Source: Porticoccaceae bacterium (GTDB lineage Bacteria > Pseudomonadota > Gammaproteobacteria > Pseudomonadales > Porticoccaceae). Taken from it: DNA of 64,000 nt. The DNA lies in contig JAJFKC010000030.1 of the NCBI GenBank assembly GCA_021773435.1, positions 124,001 through 188,000 on the forward strand. Direction: 5' to 3'. The notes beneath the pieces are model-generated. The model was not told the DNA's origin and made no database searches. It was given only the letters and a program-made list of their open reading frames with translations. Below are positions 25,992-35,376 of the stretch, one piece after another; the stretch's first letter is position 1; every line of letters begins with the position of its first letter. The translations under genes were made by a program, and so were the position numbers.

Positions 25992-27170
25992 CTAACTATC
26001 AAGACGCTCAATAATCGTCGCATTGGCGGTTCCGCCACCTTCGCAAATAGCCAGTAGCCCGTAGCGACCTTTTCGCCGTTCTAATTCGCTCAGTAAAGTT
26101 GTCATCAATTTAGCACCGGTACATCCCAGCGGATGGCCATTGGCCTGGGCACCACCATTGACGTTTAATTTGTTTAAATCCGCACCAACACCTTTTGCCC
26201 AGGCTAAAGGCACCGGGCCGAAGGCTTCATTGACTTCATAGAGATCGATATCGTCGATGGTCAAGCCAGCTCGCTCAAGCGCCTTTTTAGTTGCTGGAAT
26301 TGGCCCTTCGAGCATGATGACCGGGTCTGAACCAACCACCGCCAGGGTGTGAATACGCGCGCGGGGCTTGAGGCCATATTTTTCGACGGCTGCGGCATTG
26401 GCCATCATCACCGCCGCAGAGCCATCACTGATCTGACTCGCTGCACCTGCTGAGACGACACCGCCGGGTGCGAGAGGCTCAAGTTCCGATATTGCTTCAA
26501 CGCTCGAATTGGGACGAATGCCCTCATCGGCATCGTGTATAAATAAATCGCCATTTTCCAGGGTTATTTCAATCGGCAAGATTTCTTCACGATAGGTGCC
26601 AGACTCAGTCGCGGCATGTGCTTTCATGTGGCTTTGATAAGCAAATTCATCCAGATCTCCCCGAGTGATTTGATATTTCTCGGCAAGCAACTCAGCACCC
26701 ATAAACTGGCTGAATTCGACACCAGGATAACGCTCTTCAAGGCGTTCACTTTTTGGATCACCGCGGCCTTTGTCCGCACCATCTTCGATATTTGAGAACA
26801 TCGGCACGCGACTCATGGATTCAACGCCACCAGCGATAACCACGTCCTGAGTGCCTGACATCACAGCCTGTGCAGCGAAATGAATAGCTTGCTGGGCAGA
26901 ACCACACTGACGATCCACCGCCACACCCGGCACTGATTCACCCAGTTTTGAAGCCAAAGCCACGTTGCGACCGACATTGCCTGCCTGCTCAGTGCTTTGG
27001 GAGACACAACCAAAAATAAGATCGTCAACTTTTTCGGGGTCAATACCTACCTGGTCCAGCAAACCGTCGACCAGAGTGGCGCCCAGGTCGACTGGATGAA
27101 TCTGGCTCAAACGGCCCCGGTTTTTTCCTGTTGCGGTACGCAATGCACCGACGATATAAGCTTCAGCCAT
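25992..27170 (-). CDS. Acetyl-CoA acetyltransferase (thiolase)
   Basis: Thiolase of 392 residues that cleaves 3-ketoacyl-CoA to acetyl-CoA and a shortened acyl-CoA, or the reverse. Catalytic Cys89 in VDRQCGSAQQA, His in GGAQANGHPLGCTG and second Cys in AICEGGG are all present. GAGGAA precedes the ATG. Upstream in the same direction is an SDR gene, 218 bases away, the gap being filled with tandem repeats. It fits the last step of beta-oxidation in this block; substrate chain length is not evident. Confidence 0.93.
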   Translation of the reverse strand: MAEAYIVGALRTATGKNRGRLSQIHPVDLGATLVDGLLDQVGIDPEKVDDLIFGCVSQSTEQAGNVGRNVALASKLGESVPGVAVDRQCGSAQQAIHFAAQAVMSGTQDVVIAGGVESMSRVPMFSNIEDGADKGRGDPKSERLEERYPGVEFSQFMGAELLAEKYQITRGDLDEFAYQSHMKAHAATESGTYREEILPIEITLENGDLFIHDADEGIRPNSSVEAISELEPLAPGGVVSAGAASQISDGSAAVMMANAAAVEKYGLKPRARIHTLAVVGSDPVIMLEGPIPATKKALERAGLTIDDIDLYEVNEAFGPVPLAWAKGVGADLNKLNVNGGAQANGHPLGCTGAKLMTTLLSELERRKGRYGLLAICEGGGTANATIIERLDS

Positions 27171-27267
27171 GATTTTTCCTCTATTTTTAGAACATAATTA
27201 ATAAGCGTATAGCAGGCTCTACACCGCCAGCCGTTTAGGCCGGGCGCGTATTAAAGCGCAATGCCTT

Positions 27268-27309
27268 GAACCATTTAAACAGAACCATTTAAACAGAACC
27301 ATTCAAACC
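27268..27309. repeat. Three tandem 14-bp units
   Basis: GAACCATTTAAACA at 27268-27281 and 27282-27295, then GAACCATTCAAACC at 27296-27309. In the spacer between the SDR and thiolase genes. Confidence 0.9.
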
Positions 27310-27368
27310 GGCTAAGCTAAAGCGCCCTGAAAAAGCCACGGGTGGTTATCTGCGCGGCCACCTCGACT

Positions 27369-27390
27369 ACAAATCAATCACAAATCAATC
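27369..27390. repeat. 11-bp tandem duplication at a stop codon
   Basis: ACAAATCAATC at 27369-27379 and again at 27380-27390, overlapping the minus-strand stop codon of the SDR gene at 27389-27391. Confidence 0.8.
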
Positions 27391-28147
27391 AAGTTGCCAC
27401 AAAACCATTATCCACGACCAGTTCAGTGCCGTTGACATAAGACGCCTCGTCCGAGGCGAGAAATAGCACCGGATAGGACACTTCAATCGGGTCTGCCATA
27501 CGTGTTACCTGCGCCGCTCCCGGCCCAAGCAGATCCCTGGCTGTTTCAAAGTCGTCCTGCAAATCACCGAGAATCGGGGTGCGGATCATGCCAGGATGAA
27601 TGCTATTACAACGAATATTGTCCCTTCGGTAATCCACCGCAAGGGCTTTGGTCAGTTGCCTTACACCGCCTTTAGATGCCTGATAAGCCGCCTGGTTAGG
27701 CATGCCCACGATGCCAGAAATCGACGAAATATTAACGATAGAACCGCCGCCACGTTTGACCATCGCTGGCTGCACCGCCTGGCAGCCCAGGTGCACGCCC
27801 AACAAGTTAACCGCCATGGTTTTATTCCACTCGTCAGCAGTGGTTTTTTGTGAAGACGCGAAGAAAATAATTCCCGCATTGTTGATCAGAATATCAACAC
27901 CGCCGTAGGTCTTGACCGCCTGGCTAACGACGTTAGCCCATTGGCTTTCGCTAGCGACATCATGTTGAACAAATATCGCCTTACCGCCAGCGGCGACGAT
28001 ATCAGCCACCGTACTTTCACCCGCCTCTATATTGATGTCACTAACCACCACACTGGCACCTTCCCTGGCAAATAATTTGCTGTGGGATTCACCCATACCC
28101 ATGCCACCGCCAGTAATAATGGCTACCTTACCGTCTACTCTACCCAT
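27389..28147 (-). CDS. Short-chain dehydrogenase/reductase
   Basis: Second SDR of the block, 252 residues. Cofactor motif TGGGMGMGESH, VSDI with an NAD-preferring Asp, NNAG, Ser in NISSISGIVG and YQASKGG with the Tyr-x3-Lys pair; the C-terminal NGTELVVDNGF is typical. The glycine-rich loop has Met in place of Ile (GMG). GAGGAT stands before the ATG. It could be the hydroxyacyl-CoA or alcohol dehydrogenase feeding the thiolase behind it. Confidence 0.92.
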   Translation of the reverse strand: MGRVDGKVAIITGGGMGMGESHSKLFAREGASVVVSDINIEAGESTVADIVAAGGKAIFVQHDVASESQWANVVSQAVKTYGGVDILINNAGIIFFASSQKTTADEWNKTMAVNLLGVHLGCQAVQPAMVKRGGGSIVNISSISGIVGMPNQAAYQASKGGVRQLTKALAVDYRRDNIRCNSIHPGMIRTPILGDLQDDFETARDLLGPGAAQVTRMADPIEVSYPVLFLASDEASYVNGTELVVDNGFVAT

Positions 28148-28416
28148 AATATTATCCTCACTTTATTGATTAAATAGGTTCTATAACTAATTGTTTAATA
28201 AAATTTAGTATGATTTATTATTGCTGTCACCTGTCTACGGTTACGCTAAGTAATCAGTAGATTGTACGAGTACAGTAATGCCAAGTTTGACTATTCGCCA
28301 TTAAATTATTGCCCTGACGAGCATAAAGCTCAATGCTGACTTACACTTTTACACAGTGATGGCAACGTAACTAGCCCATCTCAATACATCGAACACATTC
28401 TGAAATGGAGGTATCC
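28148..28416. other. Divergent promoter region
   Basis: About 270 AT-rich bases between the divergent SDR and BKACE genes. It ends in a strong GGAGG for the BKACE gene. I see no clear operator or conserved hairpin. Confidence 0.4.
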
Positions 28417-29286
28417 ATGGCAAAAATAATGATCGAAGCAGCCATTAATGGCAATGCTTATCAAGACGCGAACGCGAATATTGCCTATAGCCCAGAAGAC
28501 ATTGCCCGGGACGCTATCGCCACCTGCCAGGCGGGTGCCGCGCTAATACATTTCCATGTTCGCGACCCCGATACCGGCAAATGGGTGCAGGATATTCCCT
28601 ACTACAACGAAGTCTTCAGGCAAACACGTCGGAAGTGTCGCCCTCTGATGTGGCCGACCTTCCCTATTACTGGAACGCCAGAATCTCGCCTGGCCCACTT
28701 CATCGAATTGGCGAAGGATGCCGAAACAAAACCAGATCTGGGCGCCGGTGATATGGCCTCGGTTAATTTGTTCTCATACGATAAGCAAAATCATAAAGTT
28801 ACTGGAGGCGGTAGTTTTGTCTATCAGAACCCTTACGATGATATAAAATATTTTCTCGAAGTATCCCGTGACCTGGGCTTAAGACCCACCCTGCAAATCT
28901 TCGATGCCAGTGGCATTCGGGCAGCGACGATTTTTCTCGAGCAAGGCTTGTTGACCGAACCTCTGCTGTTGAAGTTTTATTTTGGTGGCGAAGAGCTACC
29001 CTTCGGTCTACCGCCAACGCTGAAAAGCCTGGAAGCTTATCTAGACATGCTTCGTGATGTGCGTTGTAACTGGTTTTCTGCCTGTTTGGGCGGCGATATT
29101 TTCCCGTTGGTACCGACCACCATTAGTCTTGGCGGCCATATTCGTCTCGGTCTGGAGGATTTCGCCTACACAACTGACGGCCAGCCAACCAATGTGCAAC
29201 TGGTCGAACGAGCAGTGGCCGTCATCAAGAGTATGGGACACAAAGTGGCATCGCCAGACGAAGCCAGGGCCATGATTGAGGCGTAA
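28417..29286 (+). CDS. BKACE (DUF849) beta-keto acid cleavage enzyme
   Basis: TIM-barrel zinc enzyme of the 3-keto-5-aminohexanoate cleavage (Kce) family, which reacts a beta-keto acid with acetyl-CoA to give acetoacetate and a new acyl-CoA. His45 and His47 in LIHFHVRDPDTG are the zinc ligands; RLGLEDFAYT near the end supplies the conserved Glu. GGAGG seven bases ahead of the ATG at 28417 fixes the start, 289 residues. The family is known to cover many beta-keto acids, and the pocket residues here cannot be matched by eye to one. Placed among alcohol and acyl-CoA dehydrogenases, it suggests a beta-keto acid intermediate outside standard beta-oxidation. Confidence 0.88.
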   Translation: MAKIMIEAAINGNAYQDANANIAYSPEDIARDAIATCQAGAALIHFHVRDPDTGKWVQDIPYYNEVFRQTRRKCRPLMWPTFPITGTPESRLAHFIELAKDAETKPDLGAGDMASVNLFSYDKQNHKVTGGGSFVYQNPYDDIKYFLEVSRDLGLRPTLQIFDASGIRAATIFLEQGLLTEPLLLKFYFGGEELPFGLPPTLKSLEAYLDMLRDVRCNWFSACLGGDIFPLVPTTISLGGHIRLGLEDFAYTTDGQPTNVQLVERAVAVIKSMGHKVASPDEARAMIEA

Positions 29287-29323
29287 CAATCAATGGGGAT
29301 GGATAAACCATATTTGCCGTTAC

Positions 29324-30424
29324 TCAGAAAGTAATTACCGCCCGATTAATTTCACCGCCGTCCAGCAAGGCGAAAGCCTCATTAATATCGCCCAGGCCGA
29401 AGCGATCTGTGACCATCGAATCCAGGTCTAGTCGCCCCTGCTTGTAAAAATCAAAATAGTTTAAGGCATCGATGTGGAATCGATTCGAGCCCATAAAGCA
29501 ACCCATAATCGATTTTTCAAGATAGAAATGCCCCGGATCGACCTCTAGCTTTTGTCCGGTGGGAATTGCGCCGACCACTACAGCAAGGCCACGCGGAGCT
29601 AACGCATACAGACATTGCTGGACTAACTGGGGCATACCGACTGCATCAAACGCATAATCCACACCGCCGCGACTGAGTTTTTTGATGGCTTTAACAGGGT
29701 CGCCATCGGGGCTATCGGGTCCACCCAGAATGGTGTGGGTCGCACCAAATTTCATTGCCGTTTCAAGTTTGCCTGGCACCACGTCGATGGCAATAATTTG
29801 CCTGGCTCCGGCGATTCGAGCGCCCTGGATAATTGAAATACCGATACCTCCGACACCAAAAACGGCGACGCTTGAACCGGGTTGTACTTTAGCGGTATTA
29901 AGCGCTGCACCAACGCCTGTTGTCACAGCGCAGCCGACCAGTGCGGCGCTATCGAGAGGAATGTCGTTATCGATTTTTACTACTGCCGTTTCGTGAACCA
30001 GCATTTTCTCGCAAAAGGCGGAAAGATCAGCAAACTGAGTGATGCGTTTGCCATCGATGGAAATCCTGGGGGTATCATCTCGCTTGCGCTGGCATTGTCT
30101 GCGATCCATACACAAGTAGGGGCGACCCTGTAAGCACTGCTTGCACAGGCCACAAAACATAGAGGTGCAGGCGATGACATGATCCCCCACTGCAACAGAC
30201 TTTACTTCTGAGCCAATGGCTTCAACCACGCCAGCTGGTTCGTGACCTGGAACCGTGGGAACCGGCCCCAGGATGGAACCCTTGGCAAAATGCACATCGC
30301 TATGACAAACCCCGCAGGCAGCGGTGGTAATTAGCACCTCGTTGGCCTGTGGCTCATCGATATCAACTTCTTCGATTTTCATATCGACGCCAATTTCCCG
30401 AAATACTGCTGCTTTTGCTTTCAT
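29324..30424 (-). CDS. Zinc-dependent medium-chain alcohol dehydrogenase
   Basis: Zn-ADH of 366 residues. Catalytic zinc site Cys40 (CGVCHSD) and His61-Glu62 (GHEPAG); structural zinc cysteines 91, 94, 97 and 105 (CGLCKQC and C). Cofactor loop VFGVGGIGIS. It resembles the ADH class seen in actinobacterial and marine gammaproteobacterial alcohol and sterol pathways. GAGGAAAA precedes the ATG. Downstream of an acyl-CoA dehydrogenase in the same direction with a 125-base gap, so probably co-expressed. Confidence 0.92.
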   Translation of the reverse strand: MKAKAAVFREIGVDMKIEEVDIDEPQANEVLITTAACGVCHSDVHFAKGSILGPVPTVPGHEPAGVVEAIGSEVKSVAVGDHVIACTSMFCGLCKQCLQGRPYLCMDRRQCQRKRDDTPRISIDGKRITQFADLSAFCEKMLVHETAVVKIDNDIPLDSAALVGCAVTTGVGAALNTAKVQPGSSVAVFGVGGIGISIIQGARIAGARQIIAIDVVPGKLETAMKFGATHTILGGPDSPDGDPVKAIKKLSRGGVDYAFDAVGMPQLVQQCLYALAPRGLAVVVGAIPTGQKLEVDPGHFYLEKSIMGCFMGSNRFHIDALNYFDFYKQGRLDLDSMVTDRFGLGDINEAFALLDGGEINRAVITF

Positions 30425-30549
30425 GGTTTTTCCTCTAAGTGATTTGGTTAACCCTCAATAGCTTAAACCATTGTTGGCGTTATCATAATTAAAGTTTGAT
30501 GAGCTTGGCTGCATTGGTTTTTCTTTAATAACCGCCGTCAAATCTAGTA

Positions 30550-31689
30550 TCAGTCAAAAATAGAACGCGCAATAATCTCCCGCATAATTTCCGAACTACC
30601 GGCATAGATGCGCGAAATGCGGGCATTAGTATAAAGACGACAAATTTCATATTCGTCCATATAGCCTGCACCGCCATGCAACTGCACGCATTCGTCCATT
30701 ACCCGTCCTTCCATCTCACTCGCGTATAGCTTCGCTTTAGCTGCCATTTCAGTGCTTAGCTGACCTTCGTTATGCATTTCTACACATTTATCGATAAATA
30801 CCTGGCAGAGATCTATCTCGGTACGCAGGTCTGCCAATTTGAATCGGGTGTTCTGAAAATCTGCGATCCGTTGGCCAAAGGCTTTGCGCTCCTGAACAAA
30901 GTCTCGAGTTATATCAAAAGCCCGTTGCGAGCAAGCAACATAGCCAACTGCACCAATAAGACGTTCCTCAGCCAGGCCATGCATCAGGTAGTGGAAACCC
31001 TTATGCGCATCTCCCAGGACATTTTCTTTAGGCACTTTCACATCATTGAAGAACAATTCAGCCGTGTCCTGCGCTTTTAGACCCATCTTCTTGAGGTTGC
31101 GACCGCGTTCAAACCCTTGCATACCTCGTTCAATAAGAAACAGGCCAATCTGGCGGGGGTTGTCGGGATTGGTCTTGGCGGCGACCACGACCAGGTCAGC
31201 GTTTATACCGTTTGAGATATACGTCTTAGAACCATTTAAAAGCCAGTGATCGCCCTTGTCCTGAGCATTGGTTTTCATTCCGGCTAAATCACTACCGACA
31301 TCTGGCTCAGTCATGGCAACGGCCAGAATGCATTTGCCGCTCACTGCTTTGGGAATGAAGCGTGCTCTTTGTTCTTCGTCATCACCGCGGATCAGATAAG
31401 GGCCGACCAGACGACTATGTAGGGTATGGAAAAACCCAGCCTCGCCGTATACGGCATCTTCCTCCATCATTATCTGCTGATACCGAAAATCCTGGATCCC
31501 CAGACCTCCATACTTTTCATCAGCCCAGGTCAGTAAATAGCCCTGCTCACCCATTTTTGTGAACATCTCTCGCGGCACAATACCGGCTTCACGCCAGTTC
31601 TCGCGACAGGGTTCGACTTCTTTAATAAGAAATTTACGATAGGCTTCTCGAAACATATTTTGTTCGTCAGTAAAAATATTGCGTTCCAC
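30550..31689 (-). CDS. Acyl-CoA dehydrogenase
   Basis: FAD enzyme introducing the alpha-beta double bond of an acyl-CoA. The 379-residue protein has the N-terminal helical domain, AVAMTEPDVGSDLAGMKT for the substrate and FAD loop, and the C-terminal LHGGAGYMDEYEICRLY (with the base Glu) and ARISRIYAGSSEIM. The start is GTG with GGAG before it; an ATG four bases upstream is out of frame. It supplies electrons to an ETF not present here. Transcribed with the ADH gene behind it. Confidence 0.92.
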   Translation of the reverse strand: MERNIFTDEQNMFREAYRKFLIKEVEPCRENWREAGIVPREMFTKMGEQGYLLTWADEKYGGLGIQDFRYQQIMMEEDAVYGEAGFFHTLHSRLVGPYLIRGDDEEQRARFIPKAVSGKCILAVAMTEPDVGSDLAGMKTNAQDKGDHWLLNGSKTYISNGINADLVVVAAKTNPDNPRQIGLFLIERGMQGFERGRNLKKMGLKAQDTAELFFNDVKVPKENVLGDAHKGFHYLMHGLAEERLIGAVGYVACSQRAFDITRDFVQERKAFGQRIADFQNTRFKLADLRTEIDLCQVFIDKCVEMHNEGQLSTEMAAKAKLYASEMEGRVMDECVQLHGGAGYMDEYEICRLYTNARISRIYAGSSEIMREIIARSIFD

Positions 31690-31784
31690 TCATGGCTCCT
31701 CGCTTGATAATTCGCTATATATTAAACTTAAAGCAACTCGGTCTGGCAGTTGAATAGACCATAATATTGAGGAACCCTTACGTC

Positions 31785-32903
31785 ATGCAAACAAAACTTG
31801 CCAAACAACTTGGCCTCGACTTTCCGATATTTGCCTTCACCCATTGCCGGGATGTAGTCGCAGCGGTCACCAATTCTGGTGGTATCGGCGTGTTAGGCGC
31901 AACGGGATTTTCCCCAGAAAAACTACAGATAGAGCTGGATTGGATCGACGATAAAGTCGGTGACCGTCCCTATGGTGTAGATGTCATTATCCCGAAGCGC
32001 TTTGAAGGCAGAGGCGAGAGTAATATCGATGCACAGCGTGAAGTGGTGAAATCAGCCATACCCGATGGCTACAAAGAATTCGCCCGGAAATTGCTTGACG
32101 ATGGTGGCATCCCTCCCCTACCCCCCGGCAAAAAACTGGAAGATCGTCTGTCTATGACCGATGCGATTTCAGCCCCCCTGGTCGATGTCGCCCTAAGCCA
32201 CAAAAATTGCCGCTTGATTGCCAATGCGCTGGGTACGCCGCCAGATAATGTGATTAAGCAGGTTCAGGACGCGGGCGTCATGATTGGCGCTCTGTGCGGC
32301 TCACCTAAACATGCTCAATACCACGTCGACGCCGGCCTGGATTTTATTATCGCTCAGGGCGGTGAAGGCGGCGGTCACACCGGTACGATTGGCAGCATGG
32401 TACTGTGGCCCGAAGTGGTAAATATTGCCGGTGATATTCCAGTCATCGCCGCCGGTGGCATTGGCGGCGGACGACAAATGCACGCAGCTCTGGCATTAGG
32501 TGCCCAGGGCATATGGTGCGGCTCTATCTGGCTGACCACCACAGATGCCGAAACCTCTGAGGCTTCTAAGGAAGCTATGTTTCGGGCGAGTTCAAGCGAC
32601 ACCGTTCGCTCTAAATCATTTACTGGCAAGCACGTCCGCATGTTGCGTAACAAGTGGACCGATGCCTGGGATGCGCCAGGCAATCCGGCCTCATTAGGCG
32701 CACCCATGCAAATGATGATGGCCGGGGAATCCGTGGTACGCATGAACCGCCACCCGGAGAAATCACAGGATTATTTCTTTAATCCAGTGGGCCAGATCGT
32801 CGGCAGTATGAACAAGTCGATTAGTGCCAGAGACCAGGTCAAAGAATTTGTCGACGAATATCTGGAAGTGCACGAAGAGTTAAATAATCTTCTGCCTGAG
32901 TAA
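31785..32903 (+). CDS. Nitronate monooxygenase / NPD-like FMN protein
   Basis: Flavin protein of the 2-nitropropane dioxygenase fold, 372 residues from the ATG at 31785. Visible: FTHCRDVVAAVTNSGGIGVLGATGF at the N-terminus and AQGGEGGGHTGTIG, PVIAAGGIGGG, with the FMN-phosphate and His markers of this family. Such proteins oxidise nitronates or act as enoyl-type reductases; in catabolic clusters they often have unidentified roles. The same strand continues with the Baeyer-Villiger-type gene after 87 bases that hold a 13-bp triplet repeat. Confidence 0.85.
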   Translation: MQTKLAKQLGLDFPIFAFTHCRDVVAAVTNSGGIGVLGATGFSPEKLQIELDWIDDKVGDRPYGVDVIIPKRFEGRGESNIDAQREVVKSAIPDGYKEFARKLLDDGGIPPLPPGKKLEDRLSMTDAISAPLVDVALSHKNCRLIANALGTPPDNVIKQVQDAGVMIGALCGSPKHAQYHVDAGLDFIIAQGGEGGGHTGTIGSMVLWPEVVNIAGDIPVIAAGGIGGGRQMHAALALGAQGIWCGSIWLTTTDAETSEASKEAMFRASSSDTVRSKSFTGKHVRMLRNKWTDAWDAPGNPASLGAPMQMMMAGESVVRMNRHPEKSQDYFFNPVGQIVGSMNKSISARDQVKEFVDEYLEVHEELNNLLPE

Positions 32904-32950
32904 TCGAACACAAATTTTGCTCTTTAGGAACTATCGCCCAGAGAGATATC

Positions 32951-32989
32951 TCGGACAGACAAATCGGACAAATACTTCGGACAAGCGAA
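32951..32989. repeat. Three tandem 13-bp TCGGACA units
   Basis: TCGGACAGACAAA, TCGGACAAATACT and TCGGACAAGCGAA at 32951, 32964 and 32977, exact 13-base period with conserved TCGGACA. The array abuts the ATG of the monooxygenase gene (32991), covering the place of its ribosome site, in which no good Shine-Dalgarno is evident. Confidence 0.85.
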
Positions 32990-32990
32990 T

Positions 32991-34487
32991 ATGACCGAAC
33001 AAGAAGAACTAAGGTATGTCGATGTCTTAATAATCGGCGCTGGTATATCTGGTATTGGTGCCGCCTATCACCTACAGCGAGATTGCCCAAATAAGAGCTA
33101 CGCCATTCTCGAAGGTCGCACAGCGCTTGGCGGCACCTGGGATCTATTCCGCTATCCCGGCATTCGTTCAGATTCCGATATGTATACGCTGGGCTATTCC
33201 TTCAAGCCCTGGCAGGAACAAAAAGCCATCGCCGATGGCCCCTCCATTCTAAAATATCTGGAAGAAACTGCCGATGAAAATCATATCCGCGAAAAAATTC
33301 AATTTCACCACCAGGTAAAAAGTGCCGCCTGGTCGAGCGACCGATCTCGGTGGACGGTATGTGCGGAAGTCGGGGAAGATAATAAAACTATCGAATACTC
33401 CTGCAATTTTTTATTTATGTGTGGTGGCTACTATAAATATGATGCAGGTTATACACCGGACTTTCCCGGACTTGAAAACTTTACAGGCCAGTTAATCCAC
33501 CCACAACAATGGCCTGAAGATATCGATTATAAAAACAAGAAAGTAGTGGTAATTGGCAGCGGCGCAACGGCAATCACCCTGGTGCCCGAATTGGCCAAAG
33601 ATGCAGCCCACGTCACCATGCTACAGCGTTCGCCGACCTATATGTTGTCGCGCCCCTCGGAGGATAGCCTGGCTAACCGGCTACGAAAAATTCTGCCTGC
33701 CATGCTGGCCTACAAGCTGGTCCGCTGGCGCAATGTGCTACTGACGATGTTTGTCTTTAACCGGTCTAAAAAGAAACCCGAGGGCATGGCCCGGTATCTG
33801 ATCAAGCAGGTGAGGAAACGCCTACCCTCGGACTACGATATCGAAACCCACTTCACACCAACCTACGGCCCATGGGATCAACGCCTGTGCCTGGTGCCTG
33901 ACGATGATTTTTTTGAAGCCCTCAATAATAACAGCGCCTCAGTAGTCACCGACCATATCGACAGGTTTACGCAAAACAGCATCAAACTTAAATCTGGTCA
34001 GGAGTTAGAAGCCGACATGGTTGTTAGCGCTACCGGTTTAGAACTCGAAGTATTTAACGGTATATCCATCAATGTCGACGGTAAAACCGTCAAGCCTGCG
34101 GAAACATTTATGTACAAGGGCATGATGTATAGCGACGTACCCAACCTCGCAACCTCTTTCGGCTACACCAACGCCTCGTGGACCTTGCGTGCCGACCTCA
34201 CCTGCGCCTACGTATGCCGCTTGCTCAAGCACATGGATAAAACCGGTGCTACCCAATGCACGCCACGTCTAGAGGATCGCTCAATGAAAGAAACCGCCTG
34301 GTTCAATCTATCGTCGGGCTACGTGCAAAGAGCCGCCGACAAATTACCCCGCCAGGGCGACAAGAACCCCTGGATTGCCCCGCAAAATTATTTACTCGAT
34401 ATCCTTAATCTGAAATTTAAAACTGTCGAGGATACCGCTATGGACTTTGCTGCACCACCAATGGCATCAAATGCCGCTATCGGTTAG
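32991..34487 (+). CDS. Baeyer-Villiger-type flavin monooxygenase
   Basis: NADPH-dependent FAD enzyme that inserts oxygen beside a carbonyl. First Rossmann site GAGISGIGAAYHL (residues 16-28), then GGTWDLFRYPGIRSD, the BVMO fingerprint F164-x-G166-x3-H170-x3-W174-P175 and the second Rossmann site GSGATA at 189-194. All fingerprint positions are intact, so it is a class B BVMO rather than a generic flavin monooxygenase. At 498 residues it has the length of the short BVMO branch that acts on ketones of many ring and chain sizes. It follows the NPD-like gene on the same strand. Confidence 0.92.
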   Translation: MTEQEELRYVDVLIIGAGISGIGAAYHLQRDCPNKSYAILEGRTALGGTWDLFRYPGIRSDSDMYTLGYSFKPWQEQKAIADGPSILKYLEETADENHIREKIQFHHQVKSAAWSSDRSRWTVCAEVGEDNKTIEYSCNFLFMCGGYYKYDAGYTPDFPGLENFTGQLIHPQQWPEDIDYKNKKVVVIGSGATAITLVPELAKDAAHVTMLQRSPTYMLSRPSEDSLANRLRKILPAMLAYKLVRWRNVLLTMFVFNRSKKKPEGMARYLIKQVRKRLPSDYDIETHFTPTYGPWDQRLCLVPDDDFFEALNNNSASVVTDHIDRFTQNSIKLKSGQELEADMVVSATGLELEVFNGISINVDGKTVKPAETFMYKGMMYSDVPNLATSFGYTNASWTLRADLTCAYVCRLLKHMDKTGATQCTPRLEDRSMKETAWFNLSSGYVQRAADKLPRQGDKNPWIAPQNYLLDILNLKFKTVEDTAMDFAAPPMASNAAIG

Positions 34488-34577
34488 TCTATTCGCTACG
34501 GTTAAGCTTTATATACTCGAAGCGGCAAATATGCGCTTTTATGCTATCCTGAAATCAAATATTTACGGGAAAACATC

Positions 34578-35369
34578 ATGAATAAACCTGCCTACGAAGT
34601 AGTTATGTCAAAAGCAAATCAAAGTGTCGAACCTGAAACCTTTGATAATTTTGAAGATGAGCGCCTGTATGTCAAAAAGCGCCTCACTGCTGGTTTCCGG
34701 CTGTTTGGCAAACTAGGTTTTGATGAAGGCTCAGCCGGCCATATCACCGTGCGTGACCCTGAGCATTCTGATCGCTTTTGGGTGAATCCCTTTGGCGTCT
34801 CTTTTAAACAAATAAAAATGTCCGAACTACTTTTAGTCAACCACGACGGCGAAATTCTCGAAGGCGATGGGATACTCAATGCGGCGGCATTTGCTATTCA
34901 TAGTGGTATACACAAAGCACGTCCAGATGTCATGGCCGCCGCTCACTCCCACTCTGTCTATGGCAAAACCTGGTCGTCGCTGGGTCGTAAACTCGACCCT
35001 TTAACTCAGGATTCCTGTGCCTTTTACAATGATCACGTAGTGTTTAATGATTTCACAGGGGTAGTCCTAGACCCCTCCGAGGGCAAGCGAATCGCCAAAG
35101 ACCTGGGTCAAAACAAAGCCGCGATTCTTCTCAACCACGGTTTACTCACCGTTGGCACCTGTGTCGATACTGCAGTTTGGTGGTATATCACCATGGAGCG
35201 CAGTTGTCAGGCGCAACTGATGGCCGAAGCAGCGGGAACGCCTGTATTCGTCAGGCCTGATATCGCTGAAATCACCTATGGTGATGTTGGTAACGAAAAA
35301 ATAGGGTGGTTCAATTTTAAGCCTCTGCACGACGTCATTGTGGCAGAACAACCGGATATGTTCGATTGA
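34578..35369 (+). CDS. Class II aldolase/adducin family protein, adducin-like
   Basis: A 263-residue protein of the aldolase II fold. Zinc histidines His123 and His125 (AAHSHSVYG) and the third in LNHGLLTVG are present, but the usual catalytic Glu region reads NAAAFAIHSGIHKARPD, with Ala/Phe where fuculose-aldolase-type members have Glu. That is the adducin-like pattern, so a classical aldol cleavage is doubtful. Two starts are possible (34578 and an in-frame ATG at 34608). Situated 90 bases downstream of the monooxygenase on the same strand, so its role is linked to that pathway. Confidence 0.85.
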   Translation: MNKPAYEVVMSKANQSVEPETFDNFEDERLYVKKRLTAGFRLFGKLGFDEGSAGHITVRDPEHSDRFWVNPFGVSFKQIKMSELLLVNHDGEILEGDGILNAAAFAIHSGIHKARPDVMAAAHSHSVYGKTWSSLGRKLDPLTQDSCAFYNDHVVFNDFTGVVLDPSEGKRIAKDLGQNKAAILLNHGLLTVGTCVDTAVWWYITMERSCQAQLMAEAAGTPVFVRPDIAEITYGDVGNEKIGWFNFKPLHDVIVAEQPDMFD

Positions 35370-35376
35370 AGCTACG

